The position numbers and the translations under genes were made by a program. The notes beneath the pieces were generated by a model that was not told the DNA's origin, searched no databases, and was given only the letters and a program-made list of their open reading frames with translations. From Bdellovibrionales bacterium GWA1_52_35 (lineage in GTDB: Bacteria > Bdellovibrionota > UBA1018): a DNA stretch of 64,000 nucleotides. Positions 8,582 through 17,258 of this stretch are shown piece by piece. Each line of letters opens with the position of its first letter. The stretch's first letter is position 1. The DNA lies in assembly GCA_001769805.1 (NCBI GenBank), contig MEPO01000024.1:113776-177775 (forward strand). The letters run 5' to 3'.

Positions 8582-9042
8582 CGTTGGTTTTCGCCATCTC
8601 TATCGGTAAAGTCTGGGCCGGAACTTCCGGCGCAATCAGCATTCCGGATCCAAAGACGGGGGAGTGGTGTCTTTTTGGCGTGGAGCATCTCGGACCCAGG
8701 AAGTTGTCAGTGGGCGAAACCGGAAAGTACGTGGTCCGCCTGGAGAACAGAAGCGCCTGCACTTTGAAGCATCTCCGGATGCTGGACAAGTTCCCGAAAG
8801 ATACTGACTTCAAGAGAGCTGATCCGCAGCCCTCAAAAATCCGAAACCGCCGTTTTCCTCACGGTCCGATCCTGTATTGGAATCAGCTGAAGTCAAGGCC
8901 CGGAGATATCAAGACCTTTGAAGTTGAGCTCCAGGTGACGGGAGCGCGCAATCAAATCTTAAAAAACAGGATCTGCCTTTCACTTCCCCGTGACGCGGAA
9001 GAGGTGTATTGCCACTATTTCAAAATCCGTGTACTGCCCTGA
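8563..9042 (+). CDS. Small exported protein with a DUF11-like beta domain
   Basis: A 159-residue protein with a signal peptide (1-19, cleavage near VWAG). The mature part resembles the DUF11/CARDB type of extracellular beta-sandwich: VGETGKYVVRLENRS, LRMLDKFPKDTDF, ILYWNQLKSRPGDIKTFEVELQV, i.e. the pattern in which a disagreement between levels of a repeat domain ends in a strand about bounded sums. No enzyme motif is present. Translation starts inside the end of the HGH...SC gene (19-bp overlap), so the two products are probably made together and may interact. The 3' end overlaps the convergent ligase gene by 23 bp. Cys pairs (C37, C61 and two near the C-terminus) could form disulfides outside the cytoplasm. 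Confidence 0.7.
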   Translation: MFHYLLTLVFAISIGKVWAGTSGAISIPDPKTGEWCLFGVEHLGPRKLSVGETGKYVVRLENRSACTLKHLRMLDKFPKDTDFKRADPQPSKIRNRRFPHGPILYWNQLKSRPGDIKTFEVELQVTGARNQILKNRICLSLPRDAEEVYCHYFKIRVLP

Positions 9043-10864
9043 GTATATCTGGCACAGCCACGGTGCTGACCTGTTCTTTTGAGATCATTAGAATGTTTTT
9101 GTTCGGGTAGTCGCGTTTACACGATTCCAGGAAATCCAAGCTTTGGAATGCCTCGAAATTGACTGCGACAATTCCCCCGTCACGAACTTTCTGAAAAATC
9201 AGCCGGAGTGCTGGTTCCTGCTCGCACTTGGATTCCATCAGGATAGCCAGATCACAATGATCATAAGGAAGACCGTGGGCCAGAATCTCCGGAACTCCGA
9301 GTTGAATCACTGCGGCTTCGTGGATGGGATCCATGAGAATCGCTGCTGCTGAACTGTTTCCGTCCTGTGCCTGCCTGGCCAAACCCACGCGTATTCCCAA
9401 TGAGCGCAGATTTTCTGAAATCGCCTGTGCCACGGGAAAATGCGCGTAGCCGCCGAGAATGGAAATAATGGGAATTCCGAAGGGACTGTCAGCCGGGAAG
9501 AGCAGGTCTAAGATATTTTCCGCGACATTTCGAGCTTTCCCGTAGGTGGGATGGAGATGGGGCTGAAGCCCGGGGCGGTGATTCACTTCAAGGATCCAGC
9601 AACGCCCACCAGGTTCAGAAATATCCGGGGCGATCATGTCAACACCGCAGATATCCAGTCCGATCACGCGTGCAGCTTTTTCACAGATTTCCCGGAAGTG
9701 GGGGTGAACTTCCTCCGTGACGTCTCGTGAGGTACCTCCGGCGGAACCGTTAGCGGATTTTCGGAGGAAGACCTTTTGACCATATTCGGGTACATCACCC
9801 GGATCCCATCCTTGAGTTTCAAGAAAGCGAATTTCCTCCTGTTCGAATCTGATCCGGCACCAACATGAAGTATGTCCGTCTCCTCTCATGGGATTCTGAT
9901 TTTCGATTTCCACAAGTTCGGCCACCGAGTGTATGCCGTTACCGGTCACGTGCGCTGGTTCACGCTCAACTGCGGCTGTGAACTTCCCACCGATCACAAG
10001 GACACGAAAGTCCCGCCCTTCAAGGTACTCCTCGACGACGACGTGTTCAGAATTTGCGGCTGCTGCCTGATATGCGTGCTTCACCGTCTCTTCGGAAGAC
10101 AGGCTGAGCGCGACATTCTGCCCCTGTTTCCCGTTGGAAGGTTTTACCGCCACCGGTCCGCCGATCTTCCGGAATACTTCCAGAGCTCGCTCCTCAGTTT
10201 GAACTGACCACCCTCGCGGAACTGGGAGTGAGGCTTTCTGGAGTAGTTTCTTGGTCAGGTGTTTCTGACTGGCGATTTCAGCTGCCAGGAGTGATGTCCT
10301 GTCCGTCCAGGAAGACTGAAGGACTCGTCGGTTCTTTCCGTAGCCCAGCTGAATGGAGTTGGGCCGTGGCAAGCGAGTCCAGGGAATTCCTCTTTTTATC
10401 GCGGCTTGAATGATGGCGATCGTATTGAAACTCATCCCGGTTTTTTTCAGGATTTGATTGGCCTCAAGAAGCGCCGGGCTCAGCGGGTAGTTCTGACCCT
10501 CGACTGCGGCCTTGACCAGATTGAAGGCGGTTTGAAGAAGAAAGCTCGCAGCTCTTTTAGAAAAGCAGGGCAGTGCGATGAAATCAGCAGGCTTGCGAGC
10601 AGGTGCTCCGCATTGCAGGGGGAGTGTTAAAGCGAGCCCCGCTATTTGGTTCAGCTGCAGAGCAACACTCTGGACTACCTCGATCAGCGTTGCGTCAGGC
10701 TTCAACTGGAGCCCTGCAAGTGCATTGGACAAAATCGGCAATGCCTGCGGAAAAGTCAAAATAGGTTGGTGGCCTGCTGTACCGGGTTCCAGGCGCATCA
10801 CGAGGGCCGCTTCAGGGTGGTAGAGGCTCGGGCCGCGAAATGCCTTGAAATCAATGATTTTCAT
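9020..10864 (-). CDS. Cyanophycin synthetase-like ATP-grasp ligase with degenerate Mur-ligase domain
   Basis: A 614-residue protein in the CphA order: an N-terminal domain (1-160, opening MKIIDFKAFRGPS as in CphA), an ATP-grasp domain (about 195-460, with VAVKPSNGKQGQNV, VVEEYLEG, DFRVLV and EVNHRPGL) and a short C-terminal part (463-614). In CphA the third domain is a Mur-like ligase of about 390 residues opening with a GTNGKT P-loop. Here the equivalent site reads SILGGYAHFP and the domain is about 150 residues, so the second ATP site is lost. That resembles reduced CphA2 enzymes, which polymerise beta-Asp-Arg dipeptides, but the substrate is unknown. A GTG at 10918, 3 bp after the upstream stop, is an alternative start. 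Confidence 0.85.
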   Translation of the reverse strand: MKIIDFKAFRGPSLYHPEAALVMRLEPGTAGHQPILTFPQALPILSNALAGLQLKPDATLIEVVQSVALQLNQIAGLALTLPLQCGAPARKPADFIALPCFSKRAASFLLQTAFNLVKAAVEGQNYPLSPALLEANQILKKTGMSFNTIAIIQAAIKRGIPWTRLPRPNSIQLGYGKNRRVLQSSWTDRTSLLAAEIASQKHLTKKLLQKASLPVPRGWSVQTEERALEVFRKIGGPVAVKPSNGKQGQNVALSLSSEETVKHAYQAAAANSEHVVVEEYLEGRDFRVLVIGGKFTAAVEREPAHVTGNGIHSVAELVEIENQNPMRGDGHTSCWCRIRFEQEEIRFLETQGWDPGDVPEYGQKVFLRKSANGSAGGTSRDVTEEVHPHFREICEKAARVIGLDICGVDMIAPDISEPGGRCWILEVNHRPGLQPHLHPTYGKARNVAENILDLLFPADSPFGIPIISILGGYAHFPVAQAISENLRSLGIRVGLARQAQDGNSSAAAILMDPIHEAAVIQLGVPEILAHGLPYDHCDLAILMESKCEQEPALRLIFQKVRDGGIVAVNFEAFQSLDFLESCKRDYPNKNILMISKEQVSTVAVPDILRAVHGF

Positions 10865-10921
10865 CTCGGAATGCGGGATTGCGAGCAATGTGCCAGGAGT
10901 CTGTTTCAGCTGATCCACTGG

Positions 10922-13900
10922 TCAGTAGTTGGTTCTGACCTGCCGGCGACTCACGGTATAGGCATTCCCGGCCTGGTCATGACCACTGATGACATATGAA
11001 TAGAGCGTCCCAGGCAGGAGGTTTTTGATTACAACGCTGTGGGACGTCACGAGACTGGTATCCTCGGGAATTGAATTCGGCGTAGTTGTGCCCGGACCCC
11101 AATTGATCTTGCCCGTAGTGGGTTCATTCGTAGTCCAATTGATCGTGATCGTGGTGCTGGTCGTTGGCGCTGAAATCGTCAGAACCGTCGGTGTTTTGGT
11201 GTCAACGGTCCACGCTTGGGAGGCACCCTGGAGATCCTGGCTTCCGTATTGATCCACTGCTTTCACGGTGAAAGTATGAAGGCCGTCGGCCAGAGCGGAG
11301 TAGCTGATGGGAGAGGTGCAGGCCGAGAACGAACTGTTATCGAGACTGCAGATAAAGGTTGAACCGTTCAGATTGGCAGCAAATGAAAGTTCAGCCGATT
11401 TCGAATTGGTATAATTGCTGGGAGGACTGATCAAAATAAGCGAGGTGCTCAGGCGAGGATCAACGACCCAGTGATAGCTTGCTCCCTCAGGGTCCGTGTT
11501 ACCCACCCCATCAATTCCTTTGACGACCAGAGCGTGCTCCCCGACCGGCAGATCGTTGAAGTTCAGGGGCGAAGAGCAGAGTGCAAATGGGGCGTTGTCA
11601 AAAGAACAGACAAAACCGCTGACTTCCTCGTTGGCTGTGAACCTGAAGCTGATGGCAGTGTTTGAGGTTCTTGAAAAATTCAGGCTTGTGACTGGAGAGA
11701 TCGAATCAACGATCCACTGCTGAGATACACCTGCAAGATCTTCGGTGCCGAAGGAATCAACCGCTTTCACTGTGAATAGATGCGGGCCGTTCGAAAGGTC
11801 TGAATAATCCATCGGAGAGGTGCATGTCTCGAATGCGCTTTCATCCAGTTGACAGACAAAGGTTGCAGTATTCAGGTTGGACGAGAAGGAGAAGCTGGCG
11901 GAAGTCGAGTTCGTGATGGGAGTCGAAGGTGTGCTGGCGTCCAGAGAAGTCTGGGGTGCTGGATCAACAGTCCACTGATGGCTCGGGCCGAGCTGATCAG
12001 TGTTTCCCGCGAGGTCTGTTGCCTGGACGACAAACGAGTGATTACCCAAGGCAAGATTGCTGCTCATAACAGGTGAGGCACAAGGAGCAAAAAGCCCTCC
12101 ATCCCAGGAGCACTGAAATCCTGAGGCCGCTTCGCTGGCCGTGAAGGTGAAGGTGATTGCGGAATTGCTGGTACGGGTAGCGTTCAGAAGGGAGGAGGGA
12201 GGAGTGAAGTCGGTGGTCCACCCATGGCTTGCGACAACTGAATCCTGCCCGCCGAAGCGGTCCACTGCGCGGACGGTGAACGTATGTACTCCCTCTGAAA
12301 GTCCGTTGTAGGTGCTGGGCGAGGAGCAGGAGACCGGGGCTTTGTTATCCAGACTGCATAAAAAAGTTGCAGTCGGCAGATTTGAGTCAAAGGTGAAAGT
12401 CACCGAGCCCTGATTGTTGAGAGTGGAAGACGGGGTGATGCTCGTCAGTCTCGTTGTGACAGGTGGCTCGATCACAAAGTTGATTACCGCGCCTTTGAGA
12501 TCAGCGTTACCCGCTGGATCCGTTGCCCAGGCGGCGAAAGAATGACTGCCAACTGAGAGGTTGCTCAAGGTGAAGGATGAACCGCAAACCGAAGGTGTCG
12601 CACCGTCCAGCGAGCAAGCCACAGTGCTGTTGGCTTCGCTTGAAATAATGCTCAAAGAAACGGTAGCCCGGGACGTCTGAGTCGAATTCAATGTGGTAAC
12701 GGGTGCTGTCAGATCGACAGTCCATTGAAGGGCTTCATGCGTGCTTGTATTTCCGGCCAGATCAATTGCCATTACTTCAAAGACATGTGCTCCCTCCGCT
12801 AATCCGGCGAATGGAAGGGGGCTTGAACAGGCGGAGAAACCCGCGCCGTCAAGATTACAGGTGAAACTGGAAGCTTCGTTCGCGGTGAAGGCAAATGAGT
12901 TCATCGTCAGGCGTGTTGTTGTATTTGAGATATCCGCCTTCAGACTGACTGCGGGTGGCGTCAGATCAACAGTAAAAAGGTGGGAGATGATATTTGATAA
13001 GTTTCCAGCCAAATCCTGGCCCATGACAATCAGGGAGTAACTTCCCTCTGAAAGAGCACTCACGCTGATCGGCGACTGCGATTGCTGAAGGTCCAGATCA
13101 TTCAACGAGCAACTCATGATCACCGCTTCCGAGGAATAGATTTCAGCGCTGAGATGAGACGAGTTGATGTGACTGGCTGCCGAGGGTGCCATGGCTCCGA
13201 AGCTGATCATTGGATCAATGAAGTCCATCATCCATTCCACATACACCGGAGAGGAAACGTTGCCGGCCAGGTCCATGGCGATGACCGCGAGGTTGTGAGG
13301 ACCGTTCGTAAAGATGGAACCGGTAAAAGGCGAGGTGCACGGGCCAAATCCTGCATTATCGATACTGCAGTTGAAGCTGGCCTGTTCATTTGCAGAGAAA
13401 TTGAAGGCAATTGTGGCTTCATTGGTCGGTCCTTGCGGAGGATTGACGTTGCCCGGGAGGACTTCCGGCGCGATCGTGTCAACTGTCCAGGCGTAGGTGG
13501 CCGGCTCTCCGATGTTTCCGGCGATGTCGGTCGCACGGACTTGAAAGAAATGTTGTCCATCTGCAAGCCTCTGGAGAGAAAACGGTGATTCACAGGGCAT
13601 ATAATTCCCTGAATCCAGCGCACATTCGAAAGAGCCACCTTCTGTTGCCGCAAAAAGCAGCTGCATTGCCTGCGAAGAGGTGATTGCGGAAGAGGGCACG
13701 ACTTGGACGATGGCAGTCACAGGCAGAGTTCGGTCAACCGCCCACTGGAATACGGCAGGAACTTCTCCGGTGTTTCCAGCCGCATCGATTCCGACAACTG
13801 CAAACTGATGGAGACCTTCCTCGAGATTCACCCTGGAAACGGGCGAGGTACAGGTCGCGAAAGCGCCGCCGTCAGAGGCGCAGAGAAAGCTCACTGCATC

Positions 13901-14896
13901 TGCTGAAGTAAAGGAGAACACGGCGGCCGTGTCACGGGTAATGGGGGGCAGATTTTCTGCATTCAACTCGGGGGTGCTGGCGGGAATCGTGTCGATCGTC
14001 CAAACATAGGAGGCGCCTGCGGGGTCAGTCAGGCCGGAGGCATTTCTGGCGGCAACATGAAAAGTATGCGTAACATCGCCCAATCCCGAGTAGGAATAGG
14101 GCGATGAGCAGGCTTCCTCTTGCCCGCCGTCCAGAGAGCAGAGAAAGCTGACACCTGTTTGATCACTGGAGAAACTGATTGAAATGCTGTTTTGATTCGT
14201 GATCGGGACCGAAGGTGTGGTCGAGTCAATATAGGTTTGTGGCGCGGTCGGCGAAACGGTGGGAGAGGGGTCGGGGTCTGGAGTATTGCAGTCGGACTCG
14301 GAAGCATAGGTGACTTCGATCGAGGCCTGTGCGATACGGACTTTTTTCCCCTGCAAGGTCAACTTGAGAAGCCCTCGGTTCTTCACGATTTTTGCCATGA
14401 AGAAATAGAGCGGCTCGGCTCCGTTGAGTTTCATGTGATGCAGGTGGAACCGGACCTGGGATGAGTCATCGCGGTCGTCGTACTTCAGCAGGCGGTAATG
14501 TGGCCAGTCATGAGCTCCAGTGGCCTGAATTCCGTTTGCCGAAAGCTGAACTTCATCAGGGGTTCCCGTTTGTTTGCCGGCAAGAGTCACGTTCAGTTGA
14601 ACGCTTTGAATCTGGATTTCAGGATTCAGGAATATCGCCAGATCATCGGTGCTGAAATAAAGGTGCTGGCCTCCGTCGATCTTGATTGGCGTAAGAGTAA
14701 TGGATTCTGAATGATCGCAGGAAATGAGTTTGCCGCCATCTGCAGCGCTGGCTTGCAGGCGGTGCCCTCCCAGCTTCTTGTCAAAATCAACTATGACGAT
14801 TCGGCAGCTCGTGGTTGCAAAAATCGCCAGAGTGGTGATCGCGCACACACGTGCGGCAGCTAAAAATCGGGAAGATCCGGTACATACGTGCAACAT
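10922..14896 (-). CDS. Giant lipoprotein with about twelve Ig-like repeats and a C-terminal FN3-like domain
   Basis: A 1324-residue protein. A signal sequence ends in a lipobox-like TTSC at about residue 31, so lipidation is likely. Residues about 40-205 form a separate beta-rich domain I do not recognise. A Pro-rich linker leads to about twelve repeats averaging 83 residues, each with the pattern F.C.LD...F..C.SP..Y..L..G.H.F.V.A.D..GN......W.VD. Two Cys per repeat probably form a disulfide. The last 90 residues (TTSTTITINWTTNEPTTG...) look like a fibronectin type III domain. The protein is a candidate surface adhesin or stalk. The ligase gene follows within 3-57 bp, so they share a transcript. 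No ribosome site is obvious at the ATG. Confidence 0.88.
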   Translation of the reverse strand: MLHVCTGSSRFLAAARVCAITTLAIFATTSCRIVIVDFDKKLGGHRLQASAADGGKLISCDHSESITLTPIKIDGGQHLYFSTDDLAIFLNPEIQIQSVQLNVTLAGKQTGTPDEVQLSANGIQATGAHDWPHYRLLKYDDRDDSSQVRFHLHHMKLNGAEPLYFFMAKIVKNRGLLKLTLQGKKVRIAQASIEVTYASESDCNTPDPDPSPTVSPTAPQTYIDSTTPSVPITNQNSISISFSSDQTGVSFLCSLDGGQEEACSSPYSYSGLGDVTHTFHVAARNASGLTDPAGASYVWTIDTIPASTPELNAENLPPITRDTAAVFSFTSADAVSFLCASDGGAFATCTSPVSRVNLEEGLHQFAVVGIDAAGNTGEVPAVFQWAVDRTLPVTAIVQVVPSSAITSSQAMQLLFAATEGGSFECALDSGNYMPCESPFSLQRLADGQHFFQVRATDIAGNIGEPATYAWTVDTIAPEVLPGNVNPPQGPTNEATIAFNFSANEQASFNCSIDNAGFGPCTSPFTGSIFTNGPHNLAVIAMDLAGNVSSPVYVEWMMDFIDPMISFGAMAPSAASHINSSHLSAEIYSSEAVIMSCSLNDLDLQQSQSPISVSALSEGSYSLIVMGQDLAGNLSNIISHLFTVDLTPPAVSLKADISNTTTRLTMNSFAFTANEASSFTCNLDGAGFSACSSPLPFAGLAEGAHVFEVMAIDLAGNTSTHEALQWTVDLTAPVTTLNSTQTSRATVSLSIISSEANSTVACSLDGATPSVCGSSFTLSNLSVGSHSFAAWATDPAGNADLKGAVINFVIEPPVTTRLTSITPSSTLNNQGSVTFTFDSNLPTATFLCSLDNKAPVSCSSPSTYNGLSEGVHTFTVRAVDRFGGQDSVVASHGWTTDFTPPSSLLNATRTSNSAITFTFTASEAASGFQCSWDGGLFAPCASPVMSSNLALGNHSFVVQATDLAGNTDQLGPSHQWTVDPAPQTSLDASTPSTPITNSTSASFSFSSNLNTATFVCQLDESAFETCTSPMDYSDLSNGPHLFTVKAVDSFGTEDLAGVSQQWIVDSISPVTSLNFSRTSNTAISFRFTANEEVSGFVCSFDNAPFALCSSPLNFNDLPVGEHALVVKGIDGVGNTDPEGASYHWVVDPRLSTSLILISPPSNYTNSKSAELSFAANLNGSTFICSLDNSSFSACTSPISYSALADGLHTFTVKAVDQYGSQDLQGASQAWTVDTKTPTVLTISAPTTSTTITINWTTNEPTTGKINWGPGTTTPNSIPEDTSLVTSHSVVIKNLLPGTLYSYVISGHDQAGNAYTVSRRQVRTNY
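11206..14206 (-). repeat. Array of about twelve divergent Ig-like domain repeats
   Basis: Repeat boundaries are marked by twelve W-x-VD or equivalent tails (for example YVWTIDT, FQWAVDR, YAWTVDT, LQWTVDL, HQWTVDP, YHWVVDP, QAWTVDT). Copies differ clearly in DNA sequence, so the array is old rather than recently expanded; copies 8 to 12 are more alike than the early ones. Confidence 0.8.
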
Positions 14897-15079
14897 GTAT
14901 CTATTTTAACGCAATGCGTAAATATTACAAACTCGGCGCCCGGCCATGACGCTTATAACATATTGATTAATATGATAAATTCCAGATTCCTTCCGTTCTC
15001 ATAACATGTAGAAAACAATCATAAAATCCAAATCTTATGTCATTTTTGAAACAATTGAGGAACAATTCATTATAAATAT
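14897..15079. promoter_or_regulatory. AT-rich divergent intergenic region
   Basis: This 183-bp stretch separates the divergent repeat lipoprotein and response regulator genes and is far richer in A/T than its flanks. On the plus strand a TATAAA at 15071-15076, preceded by TTGAAA near 15047, could be a promoter, but it would place the transcript start at or just past the ATG at 15080, giving a leaderless mRNA. TATGAT/GATAAA near 14970 is another possible -10. No operator repeat was recognised. Confidence 0.4.
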
Positions 15080-15790
15080 ATGCGAAAACAGCTAGTTCTG
15101 GCAATCGATGACGAAAGTGAAACCCTCGAACTCATCCAAGAGGTACTCGGCGGATCATATGATGTATGGGCTTTTCAAAATCCGCGAAAAGGATTGGCAA
15201 AAGCGATCTCCACCCCTCCGGATTTACTGCTGCTGGATATCGATATGCCGGGCTTGAATGGATTTCAGATCTGCGAAAAATTTCGGGCAGCCCATCCTCG
15301 CCGGCCGACACCCGTGATTTTTTTAACTTCTGATATGGAGGCTTCGAGTATGCAGCGAGCGCTCAAGGCCGGAGCCAATGACTACCTCATCAAGCCATTC
15401 AGGATTGCAGATCTCCTGGGCCGGATTCGGTTCCGATTGGGGCAGGTGGAGCTGGCATTGGTGCTCTGCCTGGGAAATTTAACGCTCGACCCTTCATCGC
15501 AATCAGTTCTTCTTGGCAAACGGACGATCCACCTGACTCGCGGAGGCTTTCGAATTCTGCAGATTTTAGTACAGAGCCAGGGAAGAGTCGTGCCGCGCGG
15601 GGAACTTCAGAATTTCCTTCGCGGAGGAACTCGCTCAGTTGACATTCATATTTTGCGGCTCCGGCGCTTGTTGGCGGAGTGGGACCATTCGCTCGAAGCG
15701 ATCTATGGGCAAGGATATCGGGTTACACGTCGATCCGCTTTTTTAAAAATCCCCAGAACAGGAAAAACGCGGCAAACCAGAAAGCCATGA
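15080..15790 (+). CDS. OmpR/PhoB-type response regulator
   Basis: A 236-residue two-domain regulator. The receiver (1-120) has the acidic pair in AIDDES (D10, D11), phosphoacceptor Asp53 in LLLDIDMPG, Thr in FLTSD and Lys in LIKPF. The C-terminal part (about 135-220) is a winged-helix Trans_reg_C domain (VLLGKRTIHLTRGGFRILQIL, SVDIHILRLRRLL, IYGQGYRV). The last 16 residues are a basic tail (PRTGKTRQTRKP) encoded in the 68 bp that overlap the convergent gene at 15723, so the tail is probably a by-product of the overlap. No cognate kinase is adjacent on the same transcript; the kinases at 19099-22399 are the nearest. The start has no ribosome site and may be leaderless. Confidence 0.9.
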   Translation: MRKQLVLAIDDESETLELIQEVLGGSYDVWAFQNPRKGLAKAISTPPDLLLLDIDMPGLNGFQICEKFRAAHPRRPTPVIFLTSDMEASSMQRALKAGANDYLIKPFRIADLLGRIRFRLGQVELALVLCLGNLTLDPSSQSVLLGKRTIHLTRGGFRILQILVQSQGRVVPRGELQNFLRGGTRSVDIHILRLRRLLAEWDHSLEAIYGQGYRVTRRSAFLKIPRTGKTRQTRKP

Positions 15791-17258
15791 TCAAGGGGCC
15801 TGGCGAGGGCGGTCCAGATGGTTTCTGCTTGTCCGTGATCATACCGCAGCCGGGTGAAATTGAGAGATCCGTATTGGCCCAGCCCAGGTCATCATAAGGA
15901 ACTGTGATTTTGGATACTGCGGGAGAGTCCCCTGGAATTCCGGCTGTGGTGAGCGTCAGCCTGAATTTGAGATAACGGATATTCTGGTTGCTCAGAGTGG
16001 TCAGCTCCGAGGTGTAGTTCGAAAATACCGCACCGTTTTCTGAACCCGCATACTCAAGCGCGATGGTGCCGCCGTTTGTCTGACTCGTGATACTTGGGTT
16101 TGTGGTGAAAGCGGCATTCATTGTGCCCAGATCGTATGGTTTGCTTTGGACGATATAGGTCTGCGAGGCTGCGGCATTTGAGACATCAAAATAGGTGGTG
16201 ACCCCGTTCAGGACCCAGGTGCCTGGCAATGCTGGACCATCCGCCCTTCGAAAGCCGATAAACCCAGGATTTCCCAAAACGATGGGGCAGGCGAGATTGG
16301 TGCCACCCTCGCCTGGCTCAATATCCGGGTTGTTGGCCGTTGTCACCCCCTTCCAACTTTGTAACCAGACACCGCCTCCGTTTCCACCAGCACCGTGACC
16401 GCTGCAAATGCCATCACTTTTCGCGGCAGCGCCGCCGGTTCCGCCTTGTGCATAAATATTTCCCATCGTGATGAGGCCAATCGCTGAGATGCGAAGAGTT
16501 CCCGCTCCCGCGCCGCCACCGCCACCGGTGGTGAAATACTTTGTACCCAGGGCTTCATGGTATTGGCCGCCGCCGCCACCGCCGCCGGTTCCTGCAATGA
16601 AACCGGTCGTATCAAAATCGGGGCCGGGTCCGGGCCCCATGGAGTTGCCATCTACTCCGGGATTCAGATCGAGATCTCCTGGTCCGGCGCTGTTGAATGC
16701 CAGACCATCAGATTGAAGTCCGTCAGATCCGTTCAGCAGTGTGGCATCGAGTGTTTCGAACGACTTCCCTCCTGCTCCGCCGGAGGAACGAGCGGCAATC
16801 GGGTTGCCGCCTGCGGGGCCCGCAAGGTTCTCGGTGAGTGAAGCTTGCCCTGGCTCTCCCTCTCCACCACTCACTGAAAGATCGGGTGTGATGGTGACCT
16901 CGCCCAGTGAGCGGATCACAAGCGGGTTGGATCCTCTCACTGTAATTGGACCGCCGGTGATTGAGACGGAGATGAAATTGAAACCAGTCGGATGAGTGTC
17001 GGTGTCAAAAATATATCCGGATGATGAGTTCAGGATCCCGTCCGAGCCGTTGCCAAAGGGAATAACGCGAGTAGCGTCCTCGTCTGCAACAATCGCGGCC
17101 TGAGCCGCGTGATCAACCACATTCCACACGCCAGTGGATTGCGTCAGGTCCGCATGATCCAGGTTAGTGAAATCCTCTACGAGTGTTCCGGCCTGAGCCG
17201 TCGCACTGAAAATTGCAGTGACCAGCGCACCTAATGAAAAAAGCGATCTAAAATCCAT
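15723..17258 (-). CDS. Exported Gly-rich protein with C-terminal membrane anchor
   Basis: A 511-residue protein. The ATG at 17258 follows GGAGGT at 6 bases; it starts a signal peptide (cleavage near AQAG). The middle (about 130-320) is very rich in Gly, with runs of six or more (GTGGGGGGGQY, TTGGGGGAGAG, GGNGGGVW), suggesting a polyglycine or beta-solenoid-like surface layer. Residues 340-470 look like beta-rich domains. The C-terminus is SPGPLIMAFWFAAFFLFWGF followed by KKR: a hydrophobic segment with a basic end, the layout of CTERM-type sorting or anchor signals, although no named motif is recognised. It starts 11 bp inside the FecR gene, so the two form an operon. The 3' end overlaps the response regulator by 68 bp. 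Confidence 0.82.
   Translation of the reverse strand: MDFRSLFSLGALVTAIFSATAQAGTLVEDFTNLDHADLTQSTGVWNVVDHAAQAAIVADEDATRVIPFGNGSDGILNSSSGYIFDTDTHPTGFNFISVSITGGPITVRGSNPLVIRSLGEVTITPDLSVSGGEGEPGQASLTENLAGPAGGNPIAARSSGGAGGKSFETLDATLLNGSDGLQSDGLAFNSAGPGDLDLNPGVDGNSMGPGPGPDFDTTGFIAGTGGGGGGGQYHEALGTKYFTTGGGGGAGAGTLRISAIGLITMGNIYAQGGTGGAAAKSDGICSGHGAGGNGGGVWLQSWKGVTTANNPDIEPGEGGTNLACPIVLGNPGFIGFRRADGPALPGTWVLNGVTTYFDVSNAAASQTYIVQSKPYDLGTMNAAFTTNPSITSQTNGGTIALEYAGSENGAVFSNYTSELTTLSNQNIRYLKFRLTLTTAGIPGDSPAVSKITVPYDDLGWANTDLSISPGCGMITDKQKPSGPPSPGPLIMAFWFAAFFLFWGFLKKRIDV

Noticed and set aside
13082..13588. Plus-strand 168-codon frame inside the Ig-repeat lipoprotein
   Set aside because: It lies wholly within the repeat array on the other strand and shows no domain or ribosome site.
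11206..14206. Repeat array considered as a CRISPR or a recent tandem duplication
   Set aside because: Units are about 250 bp, diverged in DNA and conserved only in protein pattern; there are no short identical repeats with unique spacers.
16343..16995. Pro- and Gly-rich frames opposite the Gly-rich anchored protein
   Set aside because: GC-rich repeats open several frames; only the 15723-17258 frame has a start site, signal peptide and anchor.
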